Part shown: in pieces, positions 24,961 to 34,251 of the stretch
Layout: each line of letters opens with the position of its first letter
How positions within the stretch are numbered: the first letter of the stretch is position 1
Source of the DNA: Bradyrhizobium yuanmingense
GTDB taxonomy: Bacteria > Pseudomonadota > Alphaproteobacteria > Rhizobiales > Xanthobacteraceae
Reading direction: 5' to 3'
Length of the DNA: 64,000 bases
Assembly: GCF_029167105.1 (NCBI RefSeq)
Contig: NZ_JARFML010000012.1
Location: 174,644 to 238,643, forward strand
Program-made: the position numbers and the translations under genes
Notes under the pieces: model-generated
Seen by the model: the letters and a program-made list of their open reading frames with translations, nothing else
Databases searched by the model: none
Told to the model about the DNA's origin: nothing

Positions 24961-25128
24961 TTGGGCAAGTCCGCACATAAGCGTTTTGACTCTGGTTCGC
25001 AAGAATTTTTTTAGGCTGCGGACAGGATTGCCTAACATCTGCTTGCGCACTGTTGCGCGAGCGACGCGGAAGATGAACGCGCGTTAAGTTTTCGCCACGC
25101 TGCGCCTGCTGCCCACGCGCGAGACGCG

Positions 25129-25383
25129 TCAGCCGCGCTTGGTGAAGGGCTCGATGCGCTGAGCGCCGCGGATGAAGGCGGTCATCACGAGCACGCCGAG
25201 TGCGAACAGCACGGCCTGCAGGATATGGGCGCCTTGGTCGCCGAGCCCGAACAGGATCGCGAGTGCCCAGCCGCCGGCAAAGGCCGCGCCGAACACCTCC
25301 GCGCCGATCAGGATGGCGGCGCTGATGACGGTGATGACGCTGGGCCAGACGATCTGGCGGGTCGATGAAGAAGGCGCGTTCAT
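25129..25383 (-). CDS. Small two-helix membrane protein of unknown function
   Basis: An 84-residue protein with two hydrophobic helices (about residues 12-46 and 51-70) and a basic C-terminal tail (RGAQRIEPFTKRG). It is likely an inner-membrane protein with both ends in the cytoplasm. The start at 25383 is where protein-like sequence begins; the longer frame upstream overlaps the promoter and start of the divergent peptidase gene. No family assigned. Confidence 0.6.
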   Translation of the reverse strand: MNAPSSSTRQIVWPSVITVISAAILIGAEVFGAAFAGGWALAILFGLGDQGAHILQAVLFALGVLVMTAFIRGAQRIEPFTKRG

Positions 25384-25519
25384 GGCTTCAGGGGATCCTG
25401 GCTTCGAGGGCCGCAATCTCCCCGAAAAGGCGGCCGGGAGCAAGGGCAAACGGCCCAAAAAAGCCCCACGCGTGCTATAGCTGGCCGCAACGATCGAGCC
25501 ACGAAATCCGGGACTTGTG

Positions 25520-27601
25520 ATGTCAGAACCCCGCCAAATTACGGACGCCGAGACCAATCCGCTGCTGAAGGCTTGGGTGACGCCGTTCGCGACCCCGCCC
25601 TTCGACGAGATCAAGCCGGAGCATTTCCTGCCGGCCTTCGAGCAGGCCTTCGCCGATCATTCCGCCGAGATCGCGGCGATCACCAACGATCCGGCGGCGC
25701 CCGACTTCGCCAACACCATCACGGCGCTGGAGCGCTCGGGCAAGCTCCTGAGCAAGGTCGCGGCGGTCTTCTACGACCTCGTCTCGGCGCATTCCAACCC
25801 GGCCATCCTGGAGATCGACAAGGAAGTCTCCTTGCGGATGGCGCGGCACTGGAATCCGATCATGATGAACGCCGTGCTGTTCGGTCGCATCGCCCATCTG
25901 CACGAGAACCGCGCGGGTCTCGGTCTCACGCCCGAGCAGCTCCGCCTCTTGGAGCGCACCTACACCCGCTTCCACCGCGCCGGCGCTGGTCTCTCGGAGG
26001 AGGCCAAGACCCGGATGGCCGAGATCAACGAGCGGCTGGCCCAGCTCGGCACCGGCTTCAGCCACCATCTGCTCGGCGACGAGCAGGACTGGTTTCTGGA
26101 GCTCGGGGAGTCCGACCGCCAGGGCCTGCCGGAGAGCTTCGTCGCCAGCGCCAAGGCTGCGGCAGAAGAGCGCGGCATGGCAGGCAAGGCCATCGTCACG
26201 CTGTCGCGCTCCTCGGTCGAGACGTTCCTGAAGAGCTCCGCCCGGCGTGACCTCCGCGAGAAGGTCTACAAGGCCTTCATCGCGCGCGGCGACAACGGCA
26301 ACGCCAATGACAACAATGCGACCATCGTCGAGATCCTGAAGCTGCGCGAGGAGAGCGCCAGGCTCCTGGGCTATCCGACTTACGCCGCCTATCGGCTCGA
26401 GGACTCCATGGCCAAGACGCCGGACGCGGTGCGCGGCCTGTTGGAACGGGTCTGGAAGCCGGCCCGCGCCCGTGCGCTTGCCGACCGCGACGAGATGCAG
26501 GCGCTGATCACGGAGGAGGGCGGCAATTTCAAGCTCGCTCCCTGGGACTGGCGCTTCTACGCCGAGAAGCTGCGTCTGCAGCGCGCCAATTTCGACGATT
26601 CCGCGATCAAGCCGTATCTCGGCCTCGACAACATGATCGCCGCCGCCTTCGACTGCGCCACGCGCTTGTTCGGCGTCACCTTCGAGGAGCGCAAGGACGT
26701 TCCGGTCTGGCACCCGGACGTCCGGGTCTGGGAGATGAAGGACAGGGGCGGCAAGCACAAGGCGCTGTTCTATGGCGACTACTTCGCCCGGCCGTCCAAG
26801 CGCTCCGGCGCCTGGATGACCTCGCTGCGCGACCAGCAGAAGCTCGACGGCGACGTCGCGCCGCTGGTTCTCAACATCTGCAATTTCGCCAAGGGCGCCG
26901 GCGGCGAGCCGTCGCTGCTGTCGCCCGACGATGCCCGCACCCTGTTCCACGAATTCGGCCACGGCTTGCACGGCATGCTCTCCAACGTGACCTATCCCTC
27001 GCTGTCGGGCACCTCCGTGTTCACCGACTTCGTCGAGCTGCCGTCGCAGCTCTACGAGCACTGGCAGGAGCGGCCCGAGGTGCTGCAGAAGTTCGCCCGC
27101 CACTACCAGACTGGCGAGCCGCTGCCGGACGACCTGCTGCAACGCTTCCTCGCCGCGCGAAAATTCAACCAGGGCTTTGCCACGGTCGAGTTCGTCTCCT
27201 CGGCGCTGGTTGACCTGGAATTCCACACCCAGCCGGCCGCCGCCGCGCAGGATGTCCGCGCCTTCGAGCGACGCGAGCTGGAGAAGATCGGCATGCCCGA
27301 GGAGATCGCGCTGCGTCACCGGCCCACGCAATTCGGCCACATCTTCACCGGCGACCACTACGCCGCCGGCTATTACAGCTACATGTGGTCGGAGGTGATG
27401 GACGCCGATGCCTTCGGCGCCTTCGAGGAGGCCGGCGACATCTTCGATCCCGCCGTGGCCAAGCGCCTGCACGACGACATCTATTCGTCGGGCGGGTCGG
27501 TCGATCCGGAAGCCGCCTACGAGGCGTTCCGCGGCCGCCCGCCGGAGCCGGATGCGCTGCTCCGCCGCCGCGGCCTGCTCGAAGACGCCAGGGCGGCCTG
27601 A
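25520..27601 (+). CDS. M3 family metallopeptidase (oligopeptidase A / peptidyl-dipeptidase Dcp)
   Basis: A 693-residue cytosolic zinc peptidase that degrades oligopeptides. The zinc site HEFGH is at His477, Glu478 and His481 within TLFHEFGHGLHGML, and the third ligand glutamate lies in the downstream VELPSQLYEHW helix region. The YAAGYYSYMWSEVMDADAF segment near the C-terminus is typical of family M3A. Length suits either oligopeptidase A or Dcp, and these cannot be separated with confidence by eye. A GTG at 25517 precedes the chosen ATG at 25520. It overlaps the next gene by one base, which is an odd partner for a peptidase. Confidence 0.92.
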   Translation: MSEPRQITDAETNPLLKAWVTPFATPPFDEIKPEHFLPAFEQAFADHSAEIAAITNDPAAPDFANTITALERSGKLLSKVAAVFYDLVSAHSNPAILEIDKEVSLRMARHWNPIMMNAVLFGRIAHLHENRAGLGLTPEQLRLLERTYTRFHRAGAGLSEEAKTRMAEINERLAQLGTGFSHHLLGDEQDWFLELGESDRQGLPESFVASAKAAAEERGMAGKAIVTLSRSSVETFLKSSARRDLREKVYKAFIARGDNGNANDNNATIVEILKLREESARLLGYPTYAAYRLEDSMAKTPDAVRGLLERVWKPARARALADRDEMQALITEEGGNFKLAPWDWRFYAEKLRLQRANFDDSAIKPYLGLDNMIAAAFDCATRLFGVTFEERKDVPVWHPDVRVWEMKDRGGKHKALFYGDYFARPSKRSGAWMTSLRDQQKLDGDVAPLVLNICNFAKGAGGEPSLLSPDDARTLFHEFGHGLHGMLSNVTYPSLSGTSVFTDFVELPSQLYEHWQERPEVLQKFARHYQTGEPLPDDLLQRFLAARKFNQGFATVEFVSSALVDLEFHTQPAAAAQDVRAFERRELEKIGMPEEIALRHRPTQFGHIFTGDHYAAGYYSYMWSEVMDADAFGAFEEAGDIFDPAVAKRLHDDIYSSGGSVDPEAAYEAFRGRPPEPDALLRRRGLLEDARAA

Positions 27602-28239
27602 TGAGCATGCGCGCCCTGTTCGGATGCCTGCTCGCCGCCGCGATGACGCTCGTATCAGGGGCAGCGAGCGCACATCCGCATGTATGGATCACCGCGACCA
27701 GCGAGCTGCTCTATGCCGCCGACGGCAGCATCACCGGCGTGCGCCATGCCTGGACCTTCGACGACATGTTCTCGGCCTATGCGGTGCAGGGGCTCGAGAG
27801 CAAGACCAAGGGCGCCTACACCAGCGAGGAGCTCAAGCCGCTGGCGCAGACCAATGTCGAGTCGCTGAAGGAATACGCTTACTTCACCTTTGCGCGAGCC
27901 GACGGCAAGAAGGAGCGGTTCCAGGAGCCGGTCGACTATTTCCTCGACTACAAGGATACGGTGCTGACCCTGCACTTCACCTTGCCGCTGAAGAACCCGG
28001 TCAAGCCCAGGCAGCTGGTGCTCGAAGTGTTCGACCGCTCCTTCTTCATCGACTTCCAGATGGCCAAGGACAGTCCGGTCAAGCTGGTTGGTGCGCCCGC
28101 TGGGTGCCAGATGAAGCTGGAGCGGCCGAACGATGGCACCGCGAGCGCGCAGAAGCTCAACGAGCAGACCTTCCTGAACGGCGAGAACTCGAATTTCGGC
28201 ATGATGTTCGCCAACAAGATCACGGTGGATTGCCCTTGA
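27601..28239 (+). CDS. DUF1007 family secreted protein, partner of the NicO exporter
   Basis: A 212-residue protein with a signal peptide (1-24, ending ASAHPH). The mature chain starts with His-Pro-His-Val-Trp, the hallmark of DUF1007 proteins, which are routinely encoded next to NicO/RcnA-type nickel-cobalt exporters; the N-terminal histidines may bind metal. The ATG overlaps the stop codon of the peptidase gene by one base, and its own stop overlaps the exporter start by 4 bases (TTGA). A periplasmic metal-binding or exporter-assisting role is inferred from this fixed partnership. Confidence 0.85.
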   Translation: MSMRALFGCLLAAAMTLVSGAASAHPHVWITATSELLYAADGSITGVRHAWTFDDMFSAYAVQGLESKTKGAYTSEELKPLAQTNVESLKEYAYFTFARADGKKERFQEPVDYFLDYKDTVLTLHFTLPLKNPVKPRQLVLEVFDRSFFIDFQMAKDSPVKLVGAPAGCQMKLERPNDGTASAQKLNEQTFLNGENSNFGMMFANKITVDCP

Positions 28240-29360
28240 AGCCGCAACTCTCTCCGCTCGCACGCGGGCTGCTCGCCTCTGCCGCTGTGCTGCTGGTCGT
28301 GGCCGTGACTGATGCGGCGCTTCACGATCTCCTCGCGCAAAACCCGTTCGGCGCGCCGCGACCGGCGCAGGCGGCCGAGCCCGAAGCGAGCGGCCTGATC
28401 GGCTGGCTGCTGGCCAAGCAGTCGGAATTCTATCGCCAGATGTCGTCGACGATCCGTGCCGCGAAGTCCGACGGCTCGGCGGTGTGGACGCTGCTCTTCA
28501 TCTCGTTCGCCTATGGCATCTTCCACGCCGCCGGTCCCGGCCACGGCAAGGCGGTGATCGCCTCCTATCTGGTCGCCAACCGCGAGACGGCGCGGCGCGG
28601 CATCGCGCTGTCCTTTGCCTCGGCCCTGATGCAGTCGCTGGTCGCGATCCTCATCGTCGGCATCTCGGCCTGGGTGCTGAATGCGACGGCCAAGACGATG
28701 TGCAAGGCGGAAGGCGTGATCGAGATTGCGAGCTACGCCCTGATCGCGCTGTTCGGCCTGCGCCTGGTCTGGGTCAAGGGCCGCACCTTCATCGGCGCAC
28801 TTCAGGCCACCCAGCCGGTGCCGGCGATGGCGGGCGTGCCGCACCACCATGATCACGATCATCACCATCACCATGATGCGCACGATCATCATCAGCATGA
28901 CCACGGCCATGATCACCACCATGGCCACGGCCGCGCTCACCATGATCACAGGCACGACCACGTCCATGACGAGCATTGCGGCCATTCCCACGGACCCACG
29001 CCAAGCGAACTCGCCGGCCCCGGCGGCTGGCGGCGCGGCTTCGCTGCGATCCTGACCGTCGGCATCCGCCCCTGCTCGGGCGCGATCCTGGTCCTGGTGT
29101 TCGCGCTGGCGCAGGGCCTGTTCTGGGCAGGGATCGCCGCGACCTTCCTGATGGGGTTGGGCACCGCGATCACGGTGGCGGCCATTGCTGTCGTCGCCGT
29201 CTCCGCTAAGGACATCGCCGCCCGCCTCAGCGCCGGACGCGACGGCGGTGGCGCGCTGTTTATGCGCGGCATCGAGTTCGGCGCCGCGGGTCTGGTCCTG
29301 CTGTTCGGCGTCGGCCTCCTGTTCGGCTACATCGCCGCCGAACGGACCACGTGTTTTTGA
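28236..29360 (+). CDS. NicO/RcnA-type nickel-cobalt exporter
   Basis: A 374-residue inner-membrane protein with about seven hydrophobic segments. The motif HAAGPGHGKAVIASYL is the NicO family signature, and TVGIRPCSGAILVLVFALAQGLFWAG is the second family hallmark. Between them, residues about 205-260 form a loop extremely rich in His and Asp, expected to bind the transported metal. The likely function is efflux of nickel and/or cobalt. A TTG start at 28236 overlaps the DUF1007 stop (TTGA); no ATG gives a complete first helix. Confidence 0.88.
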   Translation: MKPQLSPLARGLLASAAVLLVVAVTDAALHDLLAQNPFGAPRPAQAAEPEASGLIGWLLAKQSEFYRQMSSTIRAAKSDGSAVWTLLFISFAYGIFHAAGPGHGKAVIASYLVANRETARRGIALSFASALMQSLVAILIVGISAWVLNATAKTMCKAEGVIEIASYALIALFGLRLVWVKGRTFIGALQATQPVPAMAGVPHHHDHDHHHHHDAHDHHQHDHGHDHHHGHGRAHHDHRHDHVHDEHCGHSHGPTPSELAGPGGWRRGFAAILTVGIRPCSGAILVLVFALAQGLFWAGIAATFLMGLGTAITVAAIAVVAVSAKDIAARLSAGRDGGGALFMRGIEFGAAGLVLLFGVGLLFGYIAAERTTCF

Positions 29361-29368
29361 GGCGATAG

Positions 29369-29806
29369 ATGTCGCGCGAAAACTTCTGGTTCTTCCATCC
29401 GTTCCGGGTGCGCTATTCCGAGATCGACGGCCAGGGCGTCGTCTTCAACGCGCATTATTTGACCTATTTCGACACCACCATCACCGAGTATTTCCGCGCG
29501 CTGGGCTTCGACCAATATGCGGATGCGCAGGCGAGCGGCATCGATTTCCACGTCGTCAAGTCGCTGATCGAATACAAGGCGCCTGTCAGGTTCGACTGGG
29601 AGCTCGACGTCGGCGCGCGCGTGGCGCGGATCGGCAATTCGAGCCTCGTCTTCGAGCTCGCCATCTTCCGCAAGGGCGGCGCCGACGCGCTGGTGACGGG
29701 CGAGATCGTGTGGGTCTATACGGACCAGAACACCCATCGCCCGGTCACGATCCCGGGATCAATGCGGGCACTGATCGCGACGCGGGAGCGCCACCTCTCG
29801 GCTTGA
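29369..29806 (+). CDS. Acyl-CoA thioesterase, hotdog fold (4HBT/YbgC-like)
   Basis: A 145-residue single hotdog-fold thioesterase. RVRYSEIDGQGVVFNAHYLTYFDTTITEYFR matches the 4-hydroxybenzoyl-CoA thioesterase signature, with the catalytic aspartate in the YSEIDGQGVVFN region. It would hydrolyse acyl-CoA thioesters in the cytosol; chain preference unknown. It begins nine bases after the exporter gene, so it is probably co-transcribed, and ends six bases before a convergent MAPEG gene. Confidence 0.85.
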   Translation: MSRENFWFFHPFRVRYSEIDGQGVVFNAHYLTYFDTTITEYFRALGFDQYADAQASGIDFHVVKSLIEYKAPVRFDWELDVGARVARIGNSSLVFELAIFRKGGADALVTGEIVWVYTDQNTHRPVTIPGSMRALIATRERHLSA

Positions 29807-29812
29807 GGCCAC

Positions 29813-30211
29813 TCACACCGGCAGAAACCGCTTCAACGCCGGCATGAAGAAGATGCCGAGATTGATCGCAAAGCCGATGCTCCAGAGGATCGAGCGCAGC
29901 GTCGGGCGGTTGCCGAGATAGGTCAGCACATAGGCGATCCGCACGATCAGGAACAGCGCCGCCAGCTCGTCGATCAGCCGCTGCGGCGCTTCCCTGAATT
30001 CGGCGAGCAGCACCGCGAACGCAAAGAACGGAAACGTCTCGATGCCGTTCTGGTGCGCGCCGAGCGCGCGTTGCGACAGCGCATCCTCATAGAAGGCGGG
30101 GTCGCGCGGCCGGGAATTATCGAAGCGGCGAAACCTGATCCATTTGACCGAGACGATCGTCGACAGATAGAGCAGCAGCGCCCCGAAGACGCACCATTCC
30201 GCGAGTGTCAT
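29813..30211 (-). CDS. MAPEG family membrane protein
   Basis: A 132-residue protein with four hydrophobic helices. It carries the family features RAQGAHQN-like QRALGAHQNGIETFPFFAFAVLLAE and, later, RIAYVLTYLGNRPTLRSILW. MAPEG proteins are trimeric membrane enzymes or relatives of microsomal glutathione transferases; bacterial members of this size mostly have no known activity. The start at 30211 gives a normal first helix; a longer in-frame extension overlaps the hemH promoter region and looks random. It is divergent from hemH. Confidence 0.82.
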   Translation of the reverse strand: MTLAEWCVFGALLLYLSTIVSVKWIRFRRFDNSRPRDPAFYEDALSQRALGAHQNGIETFPFFAFAVLLAEFREAPQRLIDELAALFLIVRIAYVLTYLGNRPTLRSILWSIGFAINLGIFFMPALKRFLPV

Positions 30212-30293
30212 CCTGCCTCCCCCGCTTGGGTGCGACCCTAGCGAACCCCGGCTCATCTTGACAAGTTCGGACCAACGCGCGACCCAACCAGTC

Positions 30294-31331
30294 ATGAACA
30301 GCGTCCTCCCCCTCGAGACCGCGAAACCGGCCACCCGATCCGCCCTGCCGCGCGTCGGCGTGCTCCTGATCAATCTCGGAACGCCCGATACGGCCGATGC
30401 TCCGGGCGTGCGGGTCTACCTCAAGGAGTTCCTCAGCGACGCCCGCGTCATCGAGGATCAGGGCCTGATCTGGAAGCTGGTGCTGAACGGGATCATTCTG
30501 CGCAGCCGTCCGCGCACCAAGGCGCTCGACTACCAGAAGATCTGGAACAATGAGCGGAACGAGTCGCCGCTGAAAACCATCACGCGCTCGCAAAGCGACA
30601 AGCTCGCGGCCGCCTTGTCGGACCGCGACAACGTCGTCGTGGATTGGGCGATGCGCTACGGCAATCCGTCGATCAAGTCGGGCATCGACGCGCTGATCGC
30701 GAAGGGCTGCGCGCGTATCCTGGCCGTGCCGCTCTATCCGCAATATTCGGCCTCGACCTCGGCGACCGTCTGCGACGAAGTCTTCCGCGTGCTCGCGCAG
30801 CTGCGGAACCAGCCGACTCTGCGGGTGACGCCGCCTTATTACGTGGACGAAGCCTATATCGAGGCGCTCGCCGCCTCGATCGAGGGCCATCTGGCGACGC
30901 TGTCCTTCAAGCCGGAGCTGATCGTGGCATCCTTCCACGGCATGCCGAAAGCCTATGTCGACAAGGGCGATCCCTATCAGCAGCACTGCATCGCGACGAC
31001 CGAGGCGCTGCGCCGCCGGCTCGGCATGGACGAGACCAAGCTGCTGCTGACCTTCCAGTCGCGCTTCGGCAACGATGAGTGGCTGCAGCCCTATACCGAC
31101 AAGACCATGGAGCGGCTTGCCAAAGAGGGCGTGCGCCGCATCGCGGTGGTGACGCCGGGCTTTTCCGCCGACTGCCTGGAGACGCTGGAGGAGATCGCGC
31201 AGGAGAACGCGGAGATCTTCAAGCACAATGGCGGCGAGCAGTTTTCCGCGATCCCCTGCCTCAACGACAGCGGACCGGGCATGGACGTGATCCGCACCCT
31301 GGTGCTGCGCGAGCTCCAGGGCTGGATCTGA
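30294..31331 (+). CDS. hemH: Ferrochelatase
   Basis: A 345-residue enzyme that inserts ferrous iron into protoporphyrin IX, the last step of haem synthesis, at the inner face of the membrane. The start has GVLLINLGTPD. The catalytic histidine lies in VASFHGMPKAYVDKGDPY, and TFQSRFGNDEWLQPYTD and FSADCLETLEEI are typical. The start at 30294 is preferred over an in-frame TTG at 30258 because it gives the expected family length. It lies 10 bases before the ABC binding protein gene on the same strand. Confidence 0.95.
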   Translation: MNSVLPLETAKPATRSALPRVGVLLINLGTPDTADAPGVRVYLKEFLSDARVIEDQGLIWKLVLNGIILRSRPRTKALDYQKIWNNERNESPLKTITRSQSDKLAAALSDRDNVVVDWAMRYGNPSIKSGIDALIAKGCARILAVPLYPQYSASTSATVCDEVFRVLAQLRNQPTLRVTPPYYVDEAYIEALAASIEGHLATLSFKPELIVASFHGMPKAYVDKGDPYQQHCIATTEALRRRLGMDETKLLLTFQSRFGNDEWLQPYTDKTMERLAKEGVRRIAVVTPGFSADCLETLEEIAQENAEIFKHNGGEQFSAIPCLNDSGPGMDVIRTLVLRELQGWI

Positions 31332-31341
31332 TGGGCGTCTC

Positions 31342-32319
31342 ATGAACCGCCGCCGGTGCCTGGCGCTTCTTGGGATGCTCGCGGCGCTGCCGGCCCCGGC
31401 CCTGGCGCAGCAGCCGAACGCGACACGGCGGCTCGGCGTGCTCTCGGTCACGGCTGCTGCTGATGCGATCGGCCAGACGCGCAGCATGGCCCTGGTCGAA
31501 GCGCTCGCCGGCCAGGGCTGGAAGGAGCGCGACAATCTCAAGATCGATTGGCGCAACGGCGGCGGCGACCGCGCACGCATCGCGCAGTTCGCCGACGAGC
31601 TGATCGCGCTCAAGCCCGACATCCTGCTTGCGGTCGGCACGCCCTCGGTCGAAGAGCTGCGCCGGCGCACCACGACGATCCCGATCGTGTTCGCCGTCGT
31701 CACCGATCCCGTCGGCCAGGGCTTTGTCGAAAACCTCGCGCATCCCGGCGGCAACCTCACCGGCTTTACCGATTACGATGGTCCGCTGGCCGGCAAATGG
31801 CTGGAGATGCTGACGCAGGTCACGCCGAAGGTGTCCCGCGTTGCGGTCGTCTTCAATCCCGCCACCGCGCCGTTCGCGCCCCTGATGCTGCGCACCATCG
31901 AGGACGCCGCACGGACGCTGCGCCTGACGGTCGAGCCAGCACCCGTCCATGACGCCGTCTCGATCGCAGCGCTGGCTTCCAGGCAAGACGGCGCCATCCT
32001 GGTCCTGCCGGATTTCTTCACCATGGCCAACCGCGCGCAACTGCTCTCGGCGATCGCACAGGCGCGTGTGCCCGCGGTATTCTGGAGCCGGACGTTCGTC
32101 GATGAGGGTGGGCTGATGTCCTACAGCACCGACAGCGTCGAGCAGCTCCGCCGCGCCGCGGACTATATCGACCGGATCCTGAAGGGCGCACGGCCGGCCG
32201 ACCTGCCGGTGCAGAATCCCACCAAGTTTGAGCTGGTGATCAACCTGAAGGCGGCGAGAGCGCTCGGCGTCACGCTTTCCCCGGGCCTGCTTGCAATTGC
32301 GAATGACGTGATCGAATGA
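31342..32319 (+). CDS. ABC transporter substrate-binding protein, PF04392-like
   Basis: A 325-residue periplasmic binding protein with a signal peptide at 1-22 (ending ALAQQ). Diagnostic blocks are LGVLSV near the mature start, the KPDILLAVGTPSVEELRRRTTTIPIVFAVVTDPVGQGFVENLAHPGGNLTGF region and MSYSTDSVEQLRRAADYIDRILKGARPADLPVQNPTKFELVINLKAA at the end. It belongs to the tryptophan/tyrosine-type ABC binding protein family (PF04392), which is greatly expanded in Bradyrhizobium, mostly as orphans. No permease or ATPase gene is nearby. Ligand unknown. Confidence 0.88.
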   Translation: MNRRRCLALLGMLAALPAPALAQQPNATRRLGVLSVTAAADAIGQTRSMALVEALAGQGWKERDNLKIDWRNGGGDRARIAQFADELIALKPDILLAVGTPSVEELRRRTTTIPIVFAVVTDPVGQGFVENLAHPGGNLTGFTDYDGPLAGKWLEMLTQVTPKVSRVAVVFNPATAPFAPLMLRTIEDAARTLRLTVEPAPVHDAVSIAALASRQDGAILVLPDFFTMANRAQLLSAIAQARVPAVFWSRTFVDEGGLMSYSTDSVEQLRRAADYIDRILKGARPADLPVQNPTKFELVINLKAARALGVTLSPGLLAIANDVIE

Positions 32320-32566
32320 ACCCGTCCGTGACGGACGCCTCGCCCGAATTCGTTAAATTCAAATTCCGCCGCTAGGCCTTGCCCGCGCGCTTTCAAGAGT
32401 CTGTCGCAAATACATATCGCGACCGTTCTCTTGCTGTGCGTCTTGTGTGGAATTGCTCCGATACCGACGTGAATTGCGGCCGCTGAACCGGTAGGATCGT
32501 GATCCCGACCAATGACAGCGCCGGAAAGGGCTTTTTCCTGACTTCTTGTCCCGGCTTGGAGGAGAT

Positions 32567-33562
32567 ATGAGCGGCTTCGACATTTTCGCGATTGTTCTGG
32601 TGTTGCTCGTCATCGTCACGCTGGTCGCCGGCGTGAAGACGGTGCCGCAGGGCTACGACTGGACCATCGAGCGGTTCGGCAAGTACACCCAGACGCTGAG
32701 CCCCGGGCTCAATTTGATCGTGCCCTATTTCGATCGCGTCGGGCGCAAGATCAACATGATGGAGCAGGTGATCGACATTCCCGAACAGGAGGTGATCACC
32801 AAGGACAACGCCACTGTGACGGTGGATGGCGTCGCCTTCTATCAGGTGTTCGATGCCGCCAAGGCGAGCTACGAGGTTGCCAATCTGAACCAGGGGATCA
32901 CGGTGCTGACCATGACCAATATCCGCTCGGTGATGGGCTCGATGGACCTCGACCAGGTGCTGTCGCACCGCGACGAGATCAACGAGCGCCTGCTCCGCGT
33001 GGTCGACGCCGCGGTCTCGCCCTGGGGCGTCAAGGTCAACCGCATCGAGATCAAGGACATCGTACCGCCCGCCGACCTGGTCGAAGCCATGGGCCGACAG
33101 ATGAAGGCCGAGCGCGTCAAGCGCGCCGACATCCTCGCCGCCGAAGGCCAGCGCCAGTCCGAGATCCTGCGCGCCGAGGGCGCCAAGCAGGGCCAGATCC
33201 TCCAGGCCGAAGGCCGCCGTGAGGCCGCCTTCCGCGATGCCGAGGCGCGCGAGCGGTCGGCGGAAGCCGAGGCCAAGGCCACGCAAATGGTCAGCGAGGC
33301 CATCGCCAAGGGCGATGTCGCTGCGCTAAACTATTTTATCGCCGACAAGTATATCAAGGCATTCGGGCAACTCGCCGACTCGCCGAACCAGAAGGTCATC
33401 ATGCTTCCGGTCGAAGCGATGAGCATGCTGGGCTCGCTCGCCGGCATCGGCGAAATTGCGAAGGCCACGTTCGGCGAAGGCGCGGCGACCGCCGCCCGCC
33501 GCGGCGGCTCGGTACCGACGACTGGCAGCACGCCGCCGGCGGTGCCGCCGCGGCAGGGATAG
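32567..33562 (+). CDS. SPFH/band 7 membrane protein, QmcA-like
   Basis: A 331-residue protein with one N-terminal transmembrane helix (FDIFAIVLVLLVIVTLVAGV), a stomatin/prohibitin domain (from VPQGYDWTIERFGKYTQTLSPGLN) and an Ala/Glu/Arg-rich coiled coil, then a Pro-rich tail. Stomatin-like proteins form oligomeric membrane microdomains and bind FtsH-type proteases. A strong GGAGGAG ribosome site fixes the start at 32567. The next gene encodes an NfeD-like protein, the standard partner of bacterial stomatins. Confidence 0.92.
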   Translation: MSGFDIFAIVLVLLVIVTLVAGVKTVPQGYDWTIERFGKYTQTLSPGLNLIVPYFDRVGRKINMMEQVIDIPEQEVITKDNATVTVDGVAFYQVFDAAKASYEVANLNQGITVLTMTNIRSVMGSMDLDQVLSHRDEINERLLRVVDAAVSPWGVKVNRIEIKDIVPPADLVEAMGRQMKAERVKRADILAAEGQRQSEILRAEGAKQGQILQAEGRREAAFRDAEARERSAEAEAKATQMVSEAIAKGDVAALNYFIADKYIKAFGQLADSPNQKVIMLPVEAMSMLGSLAGIGEIAKATFGEGAATAARRGGSVPTTGSTPPAVPPRQG

Positions 33563-33617
33563 TGACGGGCGCATGACCTTCCGATGAGGACTTGCGCCAA
33601 TTGATAGGGGTCGTGTC

Positions 33618-34061
33618 ATGACCGACATGTTCGTATCGCTCGGCAACTGGAACTGGCTGATCTTCGGCTTCATCCTGATGGCGCTGGAGGTGCTGGCGCC
33701 GGGCATCTTCCTGTTCTGGCTTGGGCTCGCAGCGTTGCTGGTCGGCCTGATCTCGTTCGCTGTTGCCATTTCCTGGCAGATCCAGCTCGTGATGTTCGCG
33801 ATCTTTGCCGCCGCGGCCGTGCCGGTCTGGCGCCGTCTCGCCAAGCCGAAGCCGGACGCCAGCGCCAGCCCGTTCCTCAACAAGCGCAGCGAAGCCTTGC
33901 TCGGCCGTGAGTTCACGCTGGAGAAGCCGATCATCGACGGCACCGGCACCGTGCGAATCGGCGACACGGTGTGGCGCGTGGCCGGGCCCGATACGCCGGC
34001 CGGCACGCGGGTGAAGGTGGTACAGGTCGACGGCGCGAACCTGACGGTCGCCGCGGCGTAG
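33618..34061 (+). CDS. NfeD-like membrane protein, partner of the stomatin homologue
   Basis: A 147-residue protein with two or three N-terminal hydrophobic helices (residues 12-65), then a C-terminal OB-fold domain (VRIGDTVWRVAGPDTPAGTRVKVVQVDGANLTV) characteristic of NfeD proteins. It is the short form, lacking the serine protease domain of long NfeD. It follows the stomatin-like gene by 55 bases on the same strand. The pair probably organises a membrane domain; its physiological job is not known here. Confidence 0.88.
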   Translation: MTDMFVSLGNWNWLIFGFILMALEVLAPGIFLFWLGLAALLVGLISFAVAISWQIQLVMFAIFAAAAVPVWRRLAKPKPDASASPFLNKRSEALLGREFTLEKPIIDGTGTVRIGDTVWRVAGPDTPAGTRVKVVQVDGANLTVAAA

Positions 34062-34070
34062 CTGCTTTTT

Positions 34071-34217
34071 CCCTCTCCCCTTCTTGTGGGAGAGGGTGGC
34101 TCGCCGCGTAGCGGCGAGACGGGTGAGGGGTTTGTCTCCTCGATCGCTGAGCCGAGCTTTGAGGAGGCAAACCCCTCATCCGGCGCTTCGCGCCACCTTC
34201 TCCCACAAGGGGAAAAG
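34071..34217. repeat. Intergenic palindromic repeat, CCCTCTCCCC type with long spacer
   Basis: CCCTCTCCCCTTCTTGTGGGAGAGGG forms a hairpin, and the whole element is bracketed by CTCCCCTTCTTGTGGG-type arms (left) and CTTCTCCCACAAGGGGA (right). The two inner AAACCCCTCA/TGAGGGGTTT segments also pair. Related to 3230, 48791 and 63631. Confidence 0.75.
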
Positions 34218-34251
34218 GAAGATTGGAGCACGCAGTGGGTTTCGTTGCATC

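Noticed and set aside
24699..24968. An 89-codon minus-strand frame in the decarboxylase leader, considered as a leader peptide
   Set aside because: No ribosome site, no protein-like composition, and the sequence forms RNA hairpins. It is too long for a typical leader peptide.
25523..27673. A 716-codon open frame on the minus strand
   Set aside because: It is antisense to the M3 peptidase, whose HEFGH zinc site and family motifs are intact. Composition is Arg/Gly/Ala/Val-rich as expected for a shadow frame.
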